Below, piece after piece: positions 45,801-58,300 of a stretch of DNA of 64,000 bases (positions are counted from its first letter, which is position 1; each line of letters begins with the position of its first letter). This DNA comes from Paraspadella gotoi (lineage: Eukaryota > Chaetognatha), in NCBI GenBank assembly GCA_051294375.1, contig CM119267.1, positions 24,935,783 through 24,999,782 on the forward strand, in the 5' to 3' direction. The translations under genes and the position numbers were made by a program. The notes below the pieces were generated by a model. It was given only the letters and a program-made list of their open reading frames with translations, was not told where the DNA came from and did no database searches.

Positions 45801-48800
45801 CAGAGCCAGCTGCAGACTTTTTTTTCCCTATGAATCATAGTATGATTATGAATCAGTGACGAGGGAAAAGAGAGAGGGAGAGAGACATATAATTAAAAGA
45901 GAAAAGATATAGAGAAAGAAATGGACATCGATGATGAGAAGCTGTATATAAATATTCAGCTTCATACACCCAAATTTAATCATCAAAAAGGCGATCTATA
46001 ATTTGGAACGCCAACGACGACGACGCCACTTATGAGCAAAACCACAGCAATATCGTCGCAATCGTTTTGCGTTAAAATAACAAAAGCACTATTATTTGGA
46101 GCATAGTGCCTCTCATTGATGTTTTATGTATAAAAAAATTTAAATCTAACATTCTTAAGTGGGTAAAATAATTTTTAATACTATGTTCTCAATTTTGAAA
46201 AATTATTGAATGACAATAGATATCAAAGTTATATATATTTTTTGATTTAAAGTATTTTTGATAAAGTTTTTTATTTCTTTTCATTCCTGAATATCGTCCC
46301 CATCTTTCTTTTCAATTAATATTGTTTTTTCCCCCATTTTTAATTTCCAATGTTATTTTTTCTTATTCATTTTATTTATCATTTTAATTTGTCTTATTAA
46401 ATTGTATTTTATTTTTTATTTCCTTTTATAAATTTTTATATTCATATTAATTTTATATTAATTTCATCTTAATTTTGTCTCAAACTAATTTTTTAACCAT
46501 ATTTAGGTGTTAAATTCCATTCCAAACTTTTGTATATTTTTTATTGCTAAAAATTTATTTTTTACTGTAACATTAATATTAACATTAATACTAAGTAAAT
46601 TATTACTAACACGTTATAAAAAGCATACGAGATAATACAGAATACTTAGTTTACAGGTGTTCCGTTTTACCCCAATTTAATTGTAACCATGTAAAAAAGA
46701 ATTAAATGATTTTTTTGAAATAATCTATTCAATAACTAAAAATTAGCAGTCTCGTCTATTATATATTATATTCCATAATCATAATACGTCAAAAATGACT
46801 GTGACAGAGGCTTGAAAACGACTACTCAAAGACGAAATTTGACTAGCAGCTTTGAAATTGCTGCTGCAGTTGCTGCAGCAGCAGCGGAATAATGTAACTT
46901 TAATAATGGAAAGTCAAGTTGGTGAAATATTTAATGCACCAAAAAAATTTTTAAAATATCTTTTTTTTATTTCATTTTAGATGTCAGTATTCCGAATTAC
47001 CCCTGTTCCGAATTACCCCGTACTACCCTATGTTCTTCAACTATTGACCACAGGTTGACAAAGTAACCTGAGCAAAGGAACGAGCCAACCAAATTCAAAT
47101 TTTAATAGGAACAGTATTAAACGAATCCATTATTGGTATTAGTTATTTTTTTAAAATATTTTTTTGCAAAAATGTTCCGAACCATGAGTAATTATTATGT
47201 TGCTATATAATGTAAAAATTTTTAAAAGTTTTTTTAATTGATTCTGATAGAGCTCAAAAAGTTACGCAAAAGATGTAATTACAACTTTTTAAAATTTTAA
47301 ATGTTTAATCAGTCAAACTCAAATCATTATAAAAATGTTGCAAGTCCTGTGGATTTCTTTTTTAGTTTTTAAATATTTTTTGTTAATTTTTAATATATTT
47401 AAGATAATTTAAATTTAAATCAATAATAAATTAAAGGCCAAAATAATTTTTTCTCTCTCACAAAGATTTACAGAATTTGTGGTTCCATGTGGAACCGGGA
47501 TTCTTCATGGTTCTTCCCCACCAACAAGTGAGCATCTGCTCTCCAAACGCGACATCTCCCGGAGAGAAAAACGAAGAGGAAAACTCCTCTTCCCCGCCTT
47601 CTCTTCCCCCTCCCGTACGCTACCTCAGTACGCGCACACGAGACAGAATCACTCGTAGCCAGCAAACCAAAGAGGGGGAATCCCGCGAAGACTTCGGTGA
47701 CGTGCCACGCCACTTGACCGACGTCTAGAAGGGGGGATGAGAAACCGCAAAAAACCAGTCCATGGACGAAAAGCCGGGCTGGAGAACCTGACGGCCGGAC
47801 GAGGCAACGGCCGAAGAGCTGTCGGGCGATCAGTCGGCGTCCTTAGACGTCCTGGAGCCCCGCCCCTACGCTTGGGAGGCGGGAAGACTTGCGGGCCGGT
47901 AGGGACGGCGAGGGATTACGCGGACTGCCACGCCCACGCTTGCGGCTAGCAGAACAGGCGCAATTGTGCGGCGCCCCGGAGCGGAGAAGCGAAGAATGGA
48001 ACGCTTGAGTGACGTCTGTGGAGCGGTCTCCGAAAAAGAACGACGTGGGGGCGGAGAACTGGACAGAACTGTCTAGATCCGACAGGCGTCGACAACTAAG
48101 CGCCGAGACTCGGAGAGGGCCGAACCAAAAATCGCCGCCAAACCCGACGAGGCGTCTCCAAGGGGCTTGGCAAGATCGTCAAGTGTGCCTGGTCCACTGC
48201 ACCGGGCCCTCCGAGCGTAGGGCCTCAACCATGAGGCGGAGAGGGTCAGCGAGCAGAAAGGACAGCATGAGCGGACGCTCCGCGTCTCCTCATGATGCGC
48301 TCAAAAGCCTTGAAAGCGGCGCGTCGTCTTGGAGTCCTTTCCGAACGGCGTCGAACTGAGCGGCAAGGCAACTCTCTTGAGCAAGAGGATGAAACTCCGC
48401 CGGCGAAGAAACATCCGACCAGCGCCGGAAACGCGTATTGGCGAAAGCACGTCCCACGACGGTAAAAGAACGTCGTCCTGGCCAAACTCTGGAAATCCTT
48501 CCACTGCTGCAGGACCCACTCCGAAGGCTGTATAGAAGCACGACGAGACAAGAAGTTGTCAAAACCCGCAGCAGACTCTTCAGAGGGAACCCTCCTCTGA
48601 TCCGGAAACGGAGGCGTCGTCGTCGACTTGCGCAGACGGGGCTCGACGAGGAAGGCGTGACGCAGTCACCCGCTCGGAGCGCGAAGGCCGATCCGCCGCC
48701 GAAGAGGCCGCCCTAAAGACGCGAAGACTCCAAGTCGCTGGCGAACAAACGAAGATCGACGAAGAACGGCGAAATGGCGAACAGAGGCGTCCAAGAACCA

Positions 48801-51218
48801 TGAAGAAACGTACATGGAAAAAAAGAGAAATCATTGAAAAATGACAGTCTCAAAAAAGGAACCCCAAAACACCCACCAAACAAGACAAGCGAGCCTGAGC
48901 CGCCCTCCACCACCGGTGGTGCCAGGGGTGACGGTGGGTGGTTGTTGGTGGGGAAGAACATGAAGAATCCCGGTTCCACATGGAACCACAAATTCTATCA
49001 TGTAGTTCTTCCCCACCAACAAGTGAGCCTGTAACAAGACCAGGCGAAGGCCCGACAAAAACAAACAAACAAAGTCGAGTTAGGTGGGGCACAGGAGGAA
49101 AACCCTCTGTACGCCGAATGTACGCCAAAAAAAAAGGCGAAAAACCAAAAACGAAAGAAAGAAGTACTCACCGCCGAAGACTCTCCAACTCGGAACGAGA
49201 CGAGCGGCGAAACTCCTTAATTCGCGACGAACGCTAGAAAGAGCGTTGCTAATTGGAGTAGAACTGCTCCATCGAAGGGATCGACTTCGGCCTGACCAGA
49301 AAAGCCCGGAATGGCTGATGGTGAGGCGGTGGAGGCGGCGGTGGAGGCGGCGGCGAAGGCGGCGGCGGAAGAGACATGAGGGTAGTCGAGTTTGAAAACA
49401 CGCGCCTCAGTCCAAAAACGGAGAGCACTGGACAAACAAGGGGCCGAAACAAGGTTCTTCCCCCTGCACGCGTACTAAGCGCCGAGGGCAAACGAGAGGG
49501 CCGAGTCGCGGCTCTTCCCTCCGCAGCCGCGCAGGGTGCGTCGAGGGCAAGCGAAGGCCGAGTCAAGGCTCTTCCCTCCGAAGCCACGCACAACGAAGAC
49601 GAAAAGATGGCGGCCGTGAAGAGAGAACTTCAAAAAAGCCACGTGTTGAAGAATATCTGTATTCTGAACTCCAAAAAAAAAAACAAAAAAAAAAGAGAAA
49701 CGAAAAATATGCAAAATTATTTCAACAAAAATAATCAAAAATATTTTCGTAAAAAAACGGGAGACTGTGAGCGCAAGGCGCGAACAGAAGAAGTGATTCT
49801 GTCTCGTTCGGCGTACTGAGGTAGCGTACGGGAGGGGGAAGAGAAGGCGGGGAAGAGAGTTTTCCTCTTCGTTTTCTCTCGCGGAGATGTCGCGTTTGGA
49901 GAGAGATGTCACTTGTTGGTGGGGAAGAACTACATGATAGAATTAGCAATTTTACCGATTTTTACAATTTTCTCGTATATGACGTACAAACATTAACTAA
50001 AAATGGGCAAATATAGATGTATGAGCAAAAGTTCCAATTTTTTTTCTAAGTTTAAGGAGACAATGAGCAATGAGAATCGGGAGTACAGTAAAGGAATTCC
50101 AATGTTAGCCTTGTATGATTATGACCTACCCGAACATCTATCGTGATTTCATGTACCCAAATTCGAATCTACCCCTCAGGTTTCATACAGCATGTTGTCA
50201 AATCTAGCCTCTTAAGAGTCAAACAGCATGTGGCGTTGGGCATCCCAATTCGATTTTACCCCTGATGACTCACCCAGTGCAGCGTCGGGCATCCTCTTGA
50301 GCTGATTCCCGTGGAGGTAGAGTTCTTGGAGGTTGCTGAGCGAGGCGAAGACGCCGGGAGCGACGGAGACGAGGCCGCAGTCGCTGAGGTCGAGACGGGA
50401 GAGACGCCAAGTGGCGGCGAAAGAGGAAGCGGGGAGAGAACGAATGGGGTTGCCTTAGAAGAGGAGGAAAATATCATTATTGTAGAGTAATTTCATTATT
50501 TACATTGATTGCATTAATTTCTATAGTGCTCCATAAGAAAATATTGAATCTTTTTTTTTTTAAACCTTTCCGCTCTAAACAAACAAACAAGTTTTGACGG
50601 AAAATTGAATCGAGGACTTTTTTTGTTTTGATGAATATTATATAATAATAATAATAATAATATTAATAATAAAAAATGAATTCGTTTCAAAAGTCCCGTC
50701 ACCTTTGAGACTGAGAAAAGTGAGAAAAGAGAGTTGGGCAAAGGCGGTCGAGGGGACGCGGACCAACTCGTTAAAGGAAAGATCCAACGCATCGAGATGA
50801 ACGAGACCAGAGAACGCCTCCGACGCCACCGCCACGATGGCGTTGCGAGATAGGTCCAGGTGCTGTGGAAAAAAATTGTGGTTCAATGAAATTTTTATTC
50901 ATATATTTTTATATTTCCGCCTCGCACCTGCAAAAAGGGAAGAAAGCGGAACCCTAGCGCCTCCAGCTTGACGAGGTTGTTTCGCGACAGATGCAGAGCG
51001 ATGGTGTCGCCGTACACCTGCGAGCGGCGATCGGGAACTCGGTCGAAGCCGCGCCCTGTGCAGTTGGTCAATTTGCGAGCGTTGACGAAGCGGTTGGCGC
51101 AGAGAGGAGGGCGGGATGTGGAAGGGGAGGCGACGACGGATAAAAGAGGGGGAGGGGAAGGGTGAAGCAGGGGGAGGAAGAGGAGGAGGAAAGAATGACC
51201 GAAGGAAGAGGCGGTCAT
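42873..51218 (-). CDS. LRR-Ig single-pass receptor, Kekkon-like, with C-terminal PDZ ligand
   Basis: Exons 50928-51218, 50703-50862, 50274-50453, 44743-45043, 43979-44662, 42873-43455; about 732 aa. In order: signal peptide (FLLLFLPLLH), Cys-bearing LRR N-cap (NCTGRGFDRVP), leucine-rich repeats (LHLSRNNLVKLEALGF, LDLSRNAIVAVASEAF, LYLHGNQLKRMP), LRR C-cap (NPWHCDCRLRWL), one Ig domain (Cys in NVTCR, Trp in MIWFRNG, Cys in GEFKCRAKNAAG), an Asp-rich juxtamembrane stretch, a transmembrane helix (VTGAVLIVFFLLAGAF) and a cytoplasmic tail ending EIGTEV. The terminal T-E-V fits a class I PDZ ligand, as known for arthropod Kekkon proteins. LINGO- or AMIGO-like receptors are alternatives. Exons 3 and 4 are separated by a 5.2-kb intron full of transposons. 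Confidence 0.88.
43625..43900. mobile_element. MITE-B-related fragment
   Basis: Shares GCGGGCCAAAATTGAACACT and AATCGATTTTCAATGCAACT with 52409-52500. Lies between exons 5 and 6 of the LRR-Ig gene. Confidence 0.5.
45266..46073 (+). mobile_element. HINE-like element, copy 4 (damaged 3' hairpin)
   Basis: Intact 5' end and two minisatellite units (45672-45818). The terminal hairpin is reduced to one arm (ATCGTCGCAATCG). Lies in the large LRR-Ig intron. Confidence 0.7.
47075..47345 (+). mobile_element. MITE-B fragment (5' half)
   Basis: GAGCCAACCAAATTCAAATT and the following 250 bp match the left part of the copy starting at 38322. Confidence 0.65.
47478..49945 (-). mobile_element. DIRS-like element, family 2, copy 2 (uninterrupted, 2.47 kb)
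   Basis: Inverted terminal repeats of about 150 bp (47505-47655 and 49786-49935; TTCTTCCCCACCAACAAGTG at the outer part). The left outer edge adds a palindrome, GGTTCCATGTGGAACC. At 48941-49028 an internal region consists of the inverse of the left outer edge joined to the inverse of the right outer edge, as in the internal complementary region of DIRS elements. A 57-63-bp minisatellite follows (49430-49590). Open frames are degenerate; no reverse transcriptase is present, so it is non-autonomous. Confidence 0.7.
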
Positions 51219-51631
51219 GAGGAGAGTCAAAGACGAAATCGAACAGGAAAGTGAAAGGGTGTTTTTTTTTTTACTTCGATTGTGAGGTTCGTTCGGTTCG
51301 ACAACTTGAAAAAGAGAATAAAAGTTTAGTATCACAAATTGGAGAAAAAAAGAAATAATAGTATAAAGGTGAAATTTTAAAAGAAAAGCTAAAATTTATA
51401 AGTGACGATGACAGATGATACAGAATGAAATGTGTTTGTGAAAGTGAAAGTTGAAAAGAAAAGATATCACAGTTAACAGCGTGAGGGACTTGGGACTTTG
51501 CAGCTTTGAAACCGACGCCGCCGCCGTTGCCCCACCACGACTCCTCTCCCTTTTTTTTCGCACATTATTTTTCCTCCCACGTTACATCACCGCCCAACGG
51601 CAGTCGCAGCCACGGCAGCTGCCGCCGCAGC

Positions 51632-52341
51632 CTACTCTCCTCCGCCCGACGCAGCCTCCCCGTTTTTCTTAGACTCTTTCTTTCTCTTTCTTCTTTTTTT
51701 CACCGCCCCGCCTCCACCGCCATCGCCGCCTCCGCCGCGTTTGGCTTTGGCTTTCCCGCAGGCGTTCTCATCGGCGGCGCCGTCGCCGCCTTCCACCGCA
51801 CGATGCGCCGTCTTGAGATGCTTGCGTCGATTTCCCGAGGAGGAGAACCTCTTATCGCACTCGGTACAGGCGTATTTCTTGATTCCTTGGTGGATGTTGA
51901 GCACGTGACTGGCGAGCGCCTCCTTGAAAGAGAACTTGGCGCCGCAGACGTCGCAAACGTGTTTGACGTCGTTGTGGACGGCGTTCTCGTGACGCTCCAC
52001 GCACGCCTTGGCCTTTTTGGGGTTCAAAGAATCTTAAATCAAATAACTAACCGAAAGAGAGAGTTATAGATACCACCCGAGACCAAGATAACTAATATCA
52101 AAAGAATCATATTAAAAAGACACACGACGTACATATACGACGGTCACCTTGAAAATCTTCCCGCAAGTGGAGCAGGCGAATTCCTTCTTGTTCGGGCGAG
52201 CGACGCCGTTCTTGTGCAGAGAGAGGTGGTCGGGCAGGGAGTGACGCTTCATGCCCTTTCCGCAGACCGGGCATGTCACCGTCTTGCCCTCGTGAACGGC
52301 CTCGCGATGGAAGCGGAGCTTAGAGTTGCTCGAATAGGATC

Positions 52342-52393
<52 letters not shown>

Positions 52394-55300
52394 AAGGAGT
52401 ACGGAGTAAGGCGGGCCAAACTTGAACACTTTTTATAATTTACTAAATCGATTTTCAATGCAACTTTTTGAATGAGTTAATTATAATTTATATGCGTTTT
52501 ATTTCGAATTCAACAAGGTTGATTCAGTACATACAGGAGCATCAAAACAAAGCTAAGTCTAAGACAAAACAAAGTTAAAGATTGCGTGAAAACCACCACC
52601 ACAGACAAAAAAGGTCCAAATTATCAATTAATATATTTCAATCATTAAAGAATGCGATTATTTTTTTGAGAACTAAATTTTTCGAACTATAGATCTTAGA
52701 AATAAAGAAATAATTTATTAATATATAACAAATGACAAGAATTTTTTTTTAAATTTTATTTTTTAAGAACGGATTCTTATAGAGCTTGAAAAGTTAAATA
52801 AAAGTTAGTACTACAATTTTTTTTAAATTGTGACAATAAATTGGTTAAAAATAGAAAAAACCTTAAAAAATCATCATCATCATTGGCTGAATTTTATAGT
52901 TTTTTAAAACTTTTATCAATAAAACAAAATAATTTTAAAAAGTTGTATTAATAACCTTTATCTAACTTTTAAAGTTCTACCAGAATCTATTAAAAAAAAT
53001 CTTAAAAGCATAAGGATCGTTGCAATCGCATAAGAAAAATATGGATTGACGACAAATTTTGATACAAAAAAAATAAAATTTGAGAAAAGTAAATTAATTT
53101 ATAAACAGAAAGAAAAATTATATTTTATAAATTATAAGTTAAAGTTACAGTTTCTGAAAAAAAAAAAAAAAATTTTCATTGTCAAAAAATAAATTAATCA
53201 GCAGACGCAGCCCCTGAGGAAAAAAAATAAAAGCAAAAATGCGATGCCTAATTTTACGAGTTCAATCCTATTTCAATTTTTTTTTTAATAAAAACGCAGA
53301 GAGAGAGAGAGAAAAGAAAGAAATCAAAAGGCAGCAGCAGAAGCAGCAGGAGAAAAGAGAGATAAAGAATAAGCCCCTGCAGAGCCAGCTGCAGACTCAA
53401 AAGGCAGCAGAAGCAGCAGGAGAAAAGAGAGAAAAAGAATAAGCCCCTGCAGAGCCAGCTGCAGACTCGTTTTTTCCCTATGATTATGAATCAGTGATGA
53501 GGGAAAAGAGAGAGGGAGAGAGACAAGTAATTAAAAGAGAAAAGAGAGAGAGAAAGAAATATGAAAATAAAAAAGAGATAATTTGTTTGTTTTGATCAAA
53601 CATAAACAAAACATATTTAATAACTGTCCAGATTCAATTTTAAGCACATCGATGATGAGAAGCTGTATATAAATTTTCAGCTTCATAAACCCAAATTTAA
53701 TCATAAAAAAGGCGATCTATAATTTGGAACGCCAACAACGACGACGACGACGACACTTATGGGCAAAAGCGTTACAATATTGTCGCAAACGCTAAGCGAT
53801 TGCGACGATAAAAAATGTAAAAAAAATTTTAAACTTTATATAATAATAAAGTAATCTTTAAATGCTTCCGTGCGCTTATTAATAAGATAAATTGTAAAAA
53901 TTATTTTTATTTTCATATTCTCTAACAGACACTTAACCATTATTTATTTGAGTGAACTTCTCGTTTTCAACCCGTTCCGGCCTAGTACGGAGTACCATAA
54001 CAGATTCTTTTATCATTTATCAATTTAAAATATATAATTATTAAAAAAAATTTTAAAAGCATAAGGATCGTCGCAATTGCATAAGAAAAATCTGGATTGA
54101 CGACAAATTTTGATACTAAAAAAAATAAAATTTGAGAAAAGAAAATGAAATTATAAACAAAGAAAAATTATATTTTGCGATTGTCATTTAAAAAAAAATA
54201 ATAAAGTACCGAGGAAAATTAAAGTTATAGTTTCTGGAAAAAAAAAAAACTTTTTGTCATTGTCAATGTCAAATAAACTGATCAGCAGACGCAGCCCTTG
54301 AGAAAAAAAAAATTATTTATAAACAGAAAGAAAAATTCTATTTTGCGATTGTCAATAAAAAAAAATAATAAAGTATAAAAGAAAATTAAAGTTACAGTTT
54401 TTGAAAAAAACAACTTTTTCATTGTCAAAAAATTAACTGATCAGCAGACGCAGTCCCTAAGAAAAAAAACCGAATAAAAACCCAATGTTGCGAAAGCAAA
54501 ATGATAACATGCACAAACGCAATGCTTAATTTTACGAGTTCAATCCTAATTCAATTTTTTTTTTTTAATAAAAACGCAGAGAGAGAGAGAGAGAGAGAAA
54601 GAAATCAAAAGGCAGCAGCAGAAGCAGCAGGAGAAAAGAGAGAAAAAGAAAGAGCCCCTGCAGAGTCAGCTGCAGACTCAAAAGGCAGCAACAGAAGCAG
54701 CAGGAGAAAAGAGAGAAAAAGAATAAGCCCCTGCAGAGCCAGCTGCAGGCTCGTTTTTTTTCCCCTATGATTATAAATCAGTGACTAAGAAAAAGAGAGA
54801 GGGAGAGAGACATGTAATTAAAAGAAAAAAGAGAGAGAGAAAGAAATATGAAAATAAAAGAGAGAAAATTTGTTTGTTTTGATAAAACGTAAACAAAACA
54901 TTTAATAACTGTCCAGACTTAATTTTAAGCACATCGATGATGAGAAGCTGTATATAAATTTTCAGCTTCATACACCCAAATTTAATCATAAAAAAGGCGA
55001 TCTATAATTTGGAACGACGACAACGACAACGCCACTTATGCGCAAAAGCGTTACAATATCGTCGCAAACGCTTAGCGATTGCGACGATAAAAAGGATGGC
55101 GTTGACGAACCGGCCGCAGATGTCGCAAATGGGCAGATGCGACGACGTCGATCCCGCCTCCCGCGTCTTCGGACTTTTTCTTGTCGCTGCGGGTTTGGGC
55201 GGAGGTGGAGGCGCAGGCGGCAGAACCCACGAGGCCGATGGGGTTGATATCGGGGTCGCTGGCTCGGCGTCGTCCTTCCGATCGGGGTCATTATCAATTT

Positions 55301-58300
55301 CTCTCTGTCCGACCGTCGCCTAAAGAGTCAATAATCAGGACGATGATAAAACGAAAAACCAACTTAAAAATGTTAGGTGAAGGGGGGAAGATTCATCCTT
55401 GTTCTATTTTCTGGATCACTAATTGCCACTAATTGCCACGTTGCATGTCATCAACAAGAAATCTCCTGGTTCCATCCGGCCTATCGCTGTAGGTGAGGTT
55501 CTCGGACGTCTCATTGCCAAGTGTTTGGCCTTTTCAATTGGGCCTCAAGCTGCAACTTTCCTGGAGCCTCATCAGCTTGGAGTGAGGACCAAAGGAGGGG
55601 CCGAAGCCCTGATTCACCCAGTTCAAGCCATACTCGAAGAGAGTTCCATTCCCTCCAATTCTAAATGGCTGCAACAGGTGGATTTCTCCAATGCCTTTAA
55701 TTGCATCGACCATTCTACCATGCTCACTGAAGTCAGCAAACGGCTTTGTAAATTGGTGTTATGGAAGAGTTCTACTTCTTTTTCTTTCAGAAAAAAAATA
55801 TTGTTTCTCTCTCTCTTTCTTTCTTTTTTCTTTCTTGGCCCTGTCTTTTTTCCCTTTCATGAAAGATGAAAAATCCCTGCACTGAAAGATGATCTGTCAA
55901 AACAGATTGGTATTGGTAAATACTATTCAGTAATCAGTATTCACATTACAGAACTTGCATCCCAATCCGACGACACCATACCGTTTTATCTTCGGAGTCT
56001 TTCCGCCGACCGCTCGGTTCCTGCTCCGGCGTCGGTGTAGACGTCGGCATTGGCGGCTCCAGCGGCGTCGGCTGCGGCGGCTGCTTCCCGATTTCTCCGA
56101 AATGTCCGCTGGATTCGATGAGAGCCTCCACGGCGCAGAGAGTCTCTGTTTTTTCCTTCTCGAAGACGCCGTCGCCACCAGGCTGTGCCGCGAGTGGCCC
56201 CGGATCAAGCGGCGCGGAGGCGCCGCCGACGAAATCGTCATCCGTCTCCCGATTGATAGGATCGACCGGATCCAGCGCCATCGTGAAGAATGAATTCTCG
56301 AAACAATCCTCCGTCTGCTCCGAGATGAAAATCGTTCGATTCGGCGTCGACGACGGTGACGTCACCGGCAGATGTTGTTGCGGATTGTGATGATGTTGAT
56401 ACTGGAGCGAAGGGCGAAGAGGAGACTCTTTGGAGGATTTCCGTTCCGCGGACAGGGAAGCGAAGGGGGAAGGTTCGATCGTCGGCTGCGGCTGCTGCTG
56501 CTGCTGGGAACGAGTCTCGTTGGTTCTGGCAAGCAGTTGCTGCGTCGATTGCTGTTGCTGAAGCTGTTCCTGAGCTAGTTTGTTGGACTTGTTGATTTTG
56601 GTGCTGATTTGATCGATGACTTGATCCAATCGTGACGACGACGATGACTTGGATCCGACCATTTGACTCTTGGGCATCGAATGGACGGTCATTAAGTGGA
56701 ACTCTAAAGTGCTGATACCTGCCGAAAGACGAGCCAAAATAAACCAAATTCATAGAATTTAATGTTATTGTTAGTGCTAATAATATATTAATAATATAAT
56801 GAAATTGGCAGAATCGAAGGCCGGTAGACGACGCGGGTCTACAGCTCCTCTTCTCTCTCTTTTCCTCCTCCCTCCTCATCCTCCTCACGGGGATTCGGGG
56901 TCGCGTTCAAGTTTAGGTTCAGTCCATCTTTTCCCCTCTCTCCGACTCTTTCTCTCTCCCCTTTTTTGGACCTTTATATAAAAGCAATTTAAAATTATTT
57001 ATTCATTCAATAAGCTATCTTGCCCCTGGGACTTTGGACAGACAATCGTGGTTTAAGGCCTTCCCCAAGATAATAACATTGCAGGACCCCGCAAGCTTTC
57101 AATCAAGAGTCTCAAACAGTCTCGTTTGTTCACTCCCAGAACTCCTGGCTTCCCTATCAATGAGGTTGTATAATGTTTCAATTGTATAGCATAGTACTAA
57201 TCACCTTCGATTGTGTCGCAACATGGGCACCGCACCGTCTCCTTGTTATGCACGACGGAGAGATGAGGGATGAGTTGAGCGACGGGCATCGTCTCCGCGC
57301 AAAACTCGCATCGCTTCGCCCAACCGACGGTCGACGCCGCCTCCGCCGGCGCCTTCGGTTCCGACGCCGGTTTCGGATTCGGTTTCCTTTTTCGTTTGTT
57401 CTCCGTCTGAGTCGAGGAGGGAGCGCTAGTGGTGAAGAGGGTTGGTGGGAGGGCGGTGGTGGTGGTGGTGGTGGTGGGGATTGCGATCGAATCGGACGGG
57501 AATAGAGAGATCGAGTCTTTATTCGCCTCAGCCGTCGTCGAATTTTCGCACGAGGTTTTGGCGAGTTTCGCTGCTGCTGCTGCGACGCCGCTCTGCGCTC
57601 CGGCGACGCCGCTGTCGCCGTCGTCGTTTCCGTCCTCTTCACTCGGGACGACGTCGTCCGAAATGAGAATTGATGGTTCGGGAATGACGTTTTCCAACTG
57701 AGGAAAAAAAATGGAGAGAAACTCATTTTTGATCGCAATCCTCCTCCGTTGAACTGAAGGGAACTAATTAATAAATTACTGAGGGAGGAATAAAAACATT
57801 AATAAAATCGACGTTGATTATCTTCGGGGGAAGGACATACTGAGAAAGTCAGAAAATACTCATTCAAAATTATAGTAAACAAATGATAAATTTAATATCT
57901 CTCTCTCTCTCTCTCACGTTATGACTCTTGTACACCAACGCAGTCTGGTGAGAGTCAGTTGAGGCAAAGTGGGCGTTGCAGATTTGACTAGGCAAGAAGC
58001 AGCCGGCGTCCAGCGCCGCGTAGTCGAATCCCGGCGTCGTCGACTTCTGCTGCAGCAGATCCAGCAGCGGAGTGTGCTGCGACGGCGCGGAGGAAGCGGA
58101 GGAAGAGGCGGCGGGAAGAAGAGGAACGGGGGAAGGAGAGAGAGGAGTGGGAGAGGGGAAGAATAGTTGGGAGGAAGAGGGAGAGAGGGCGGAGTGTGGG
58201 GGAGGAAGGAGAAAGTTGAGGAAGTGAGAGGAGGAGGAAGAGGAGGATTCGTCGATGGGAACGACGGATGACATTCGACCCAAACGATGGAAGTTGAGTT

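Noticed and set aside
47737-48716. Plus-strand ORFs in DIRS family 2 as a host gene
   Set aside because: They lie within a repeated element, differ by frameshifts between the two copies and have no recognisable domain.
57010-57175. Possible coding fragment (plus-strand frame LAPGTLDRQSWFKAFPK…)
   Set aside because: Open for about 50 codons only, inside a zinc-finger gene intron, with no family resemblance I could defend.
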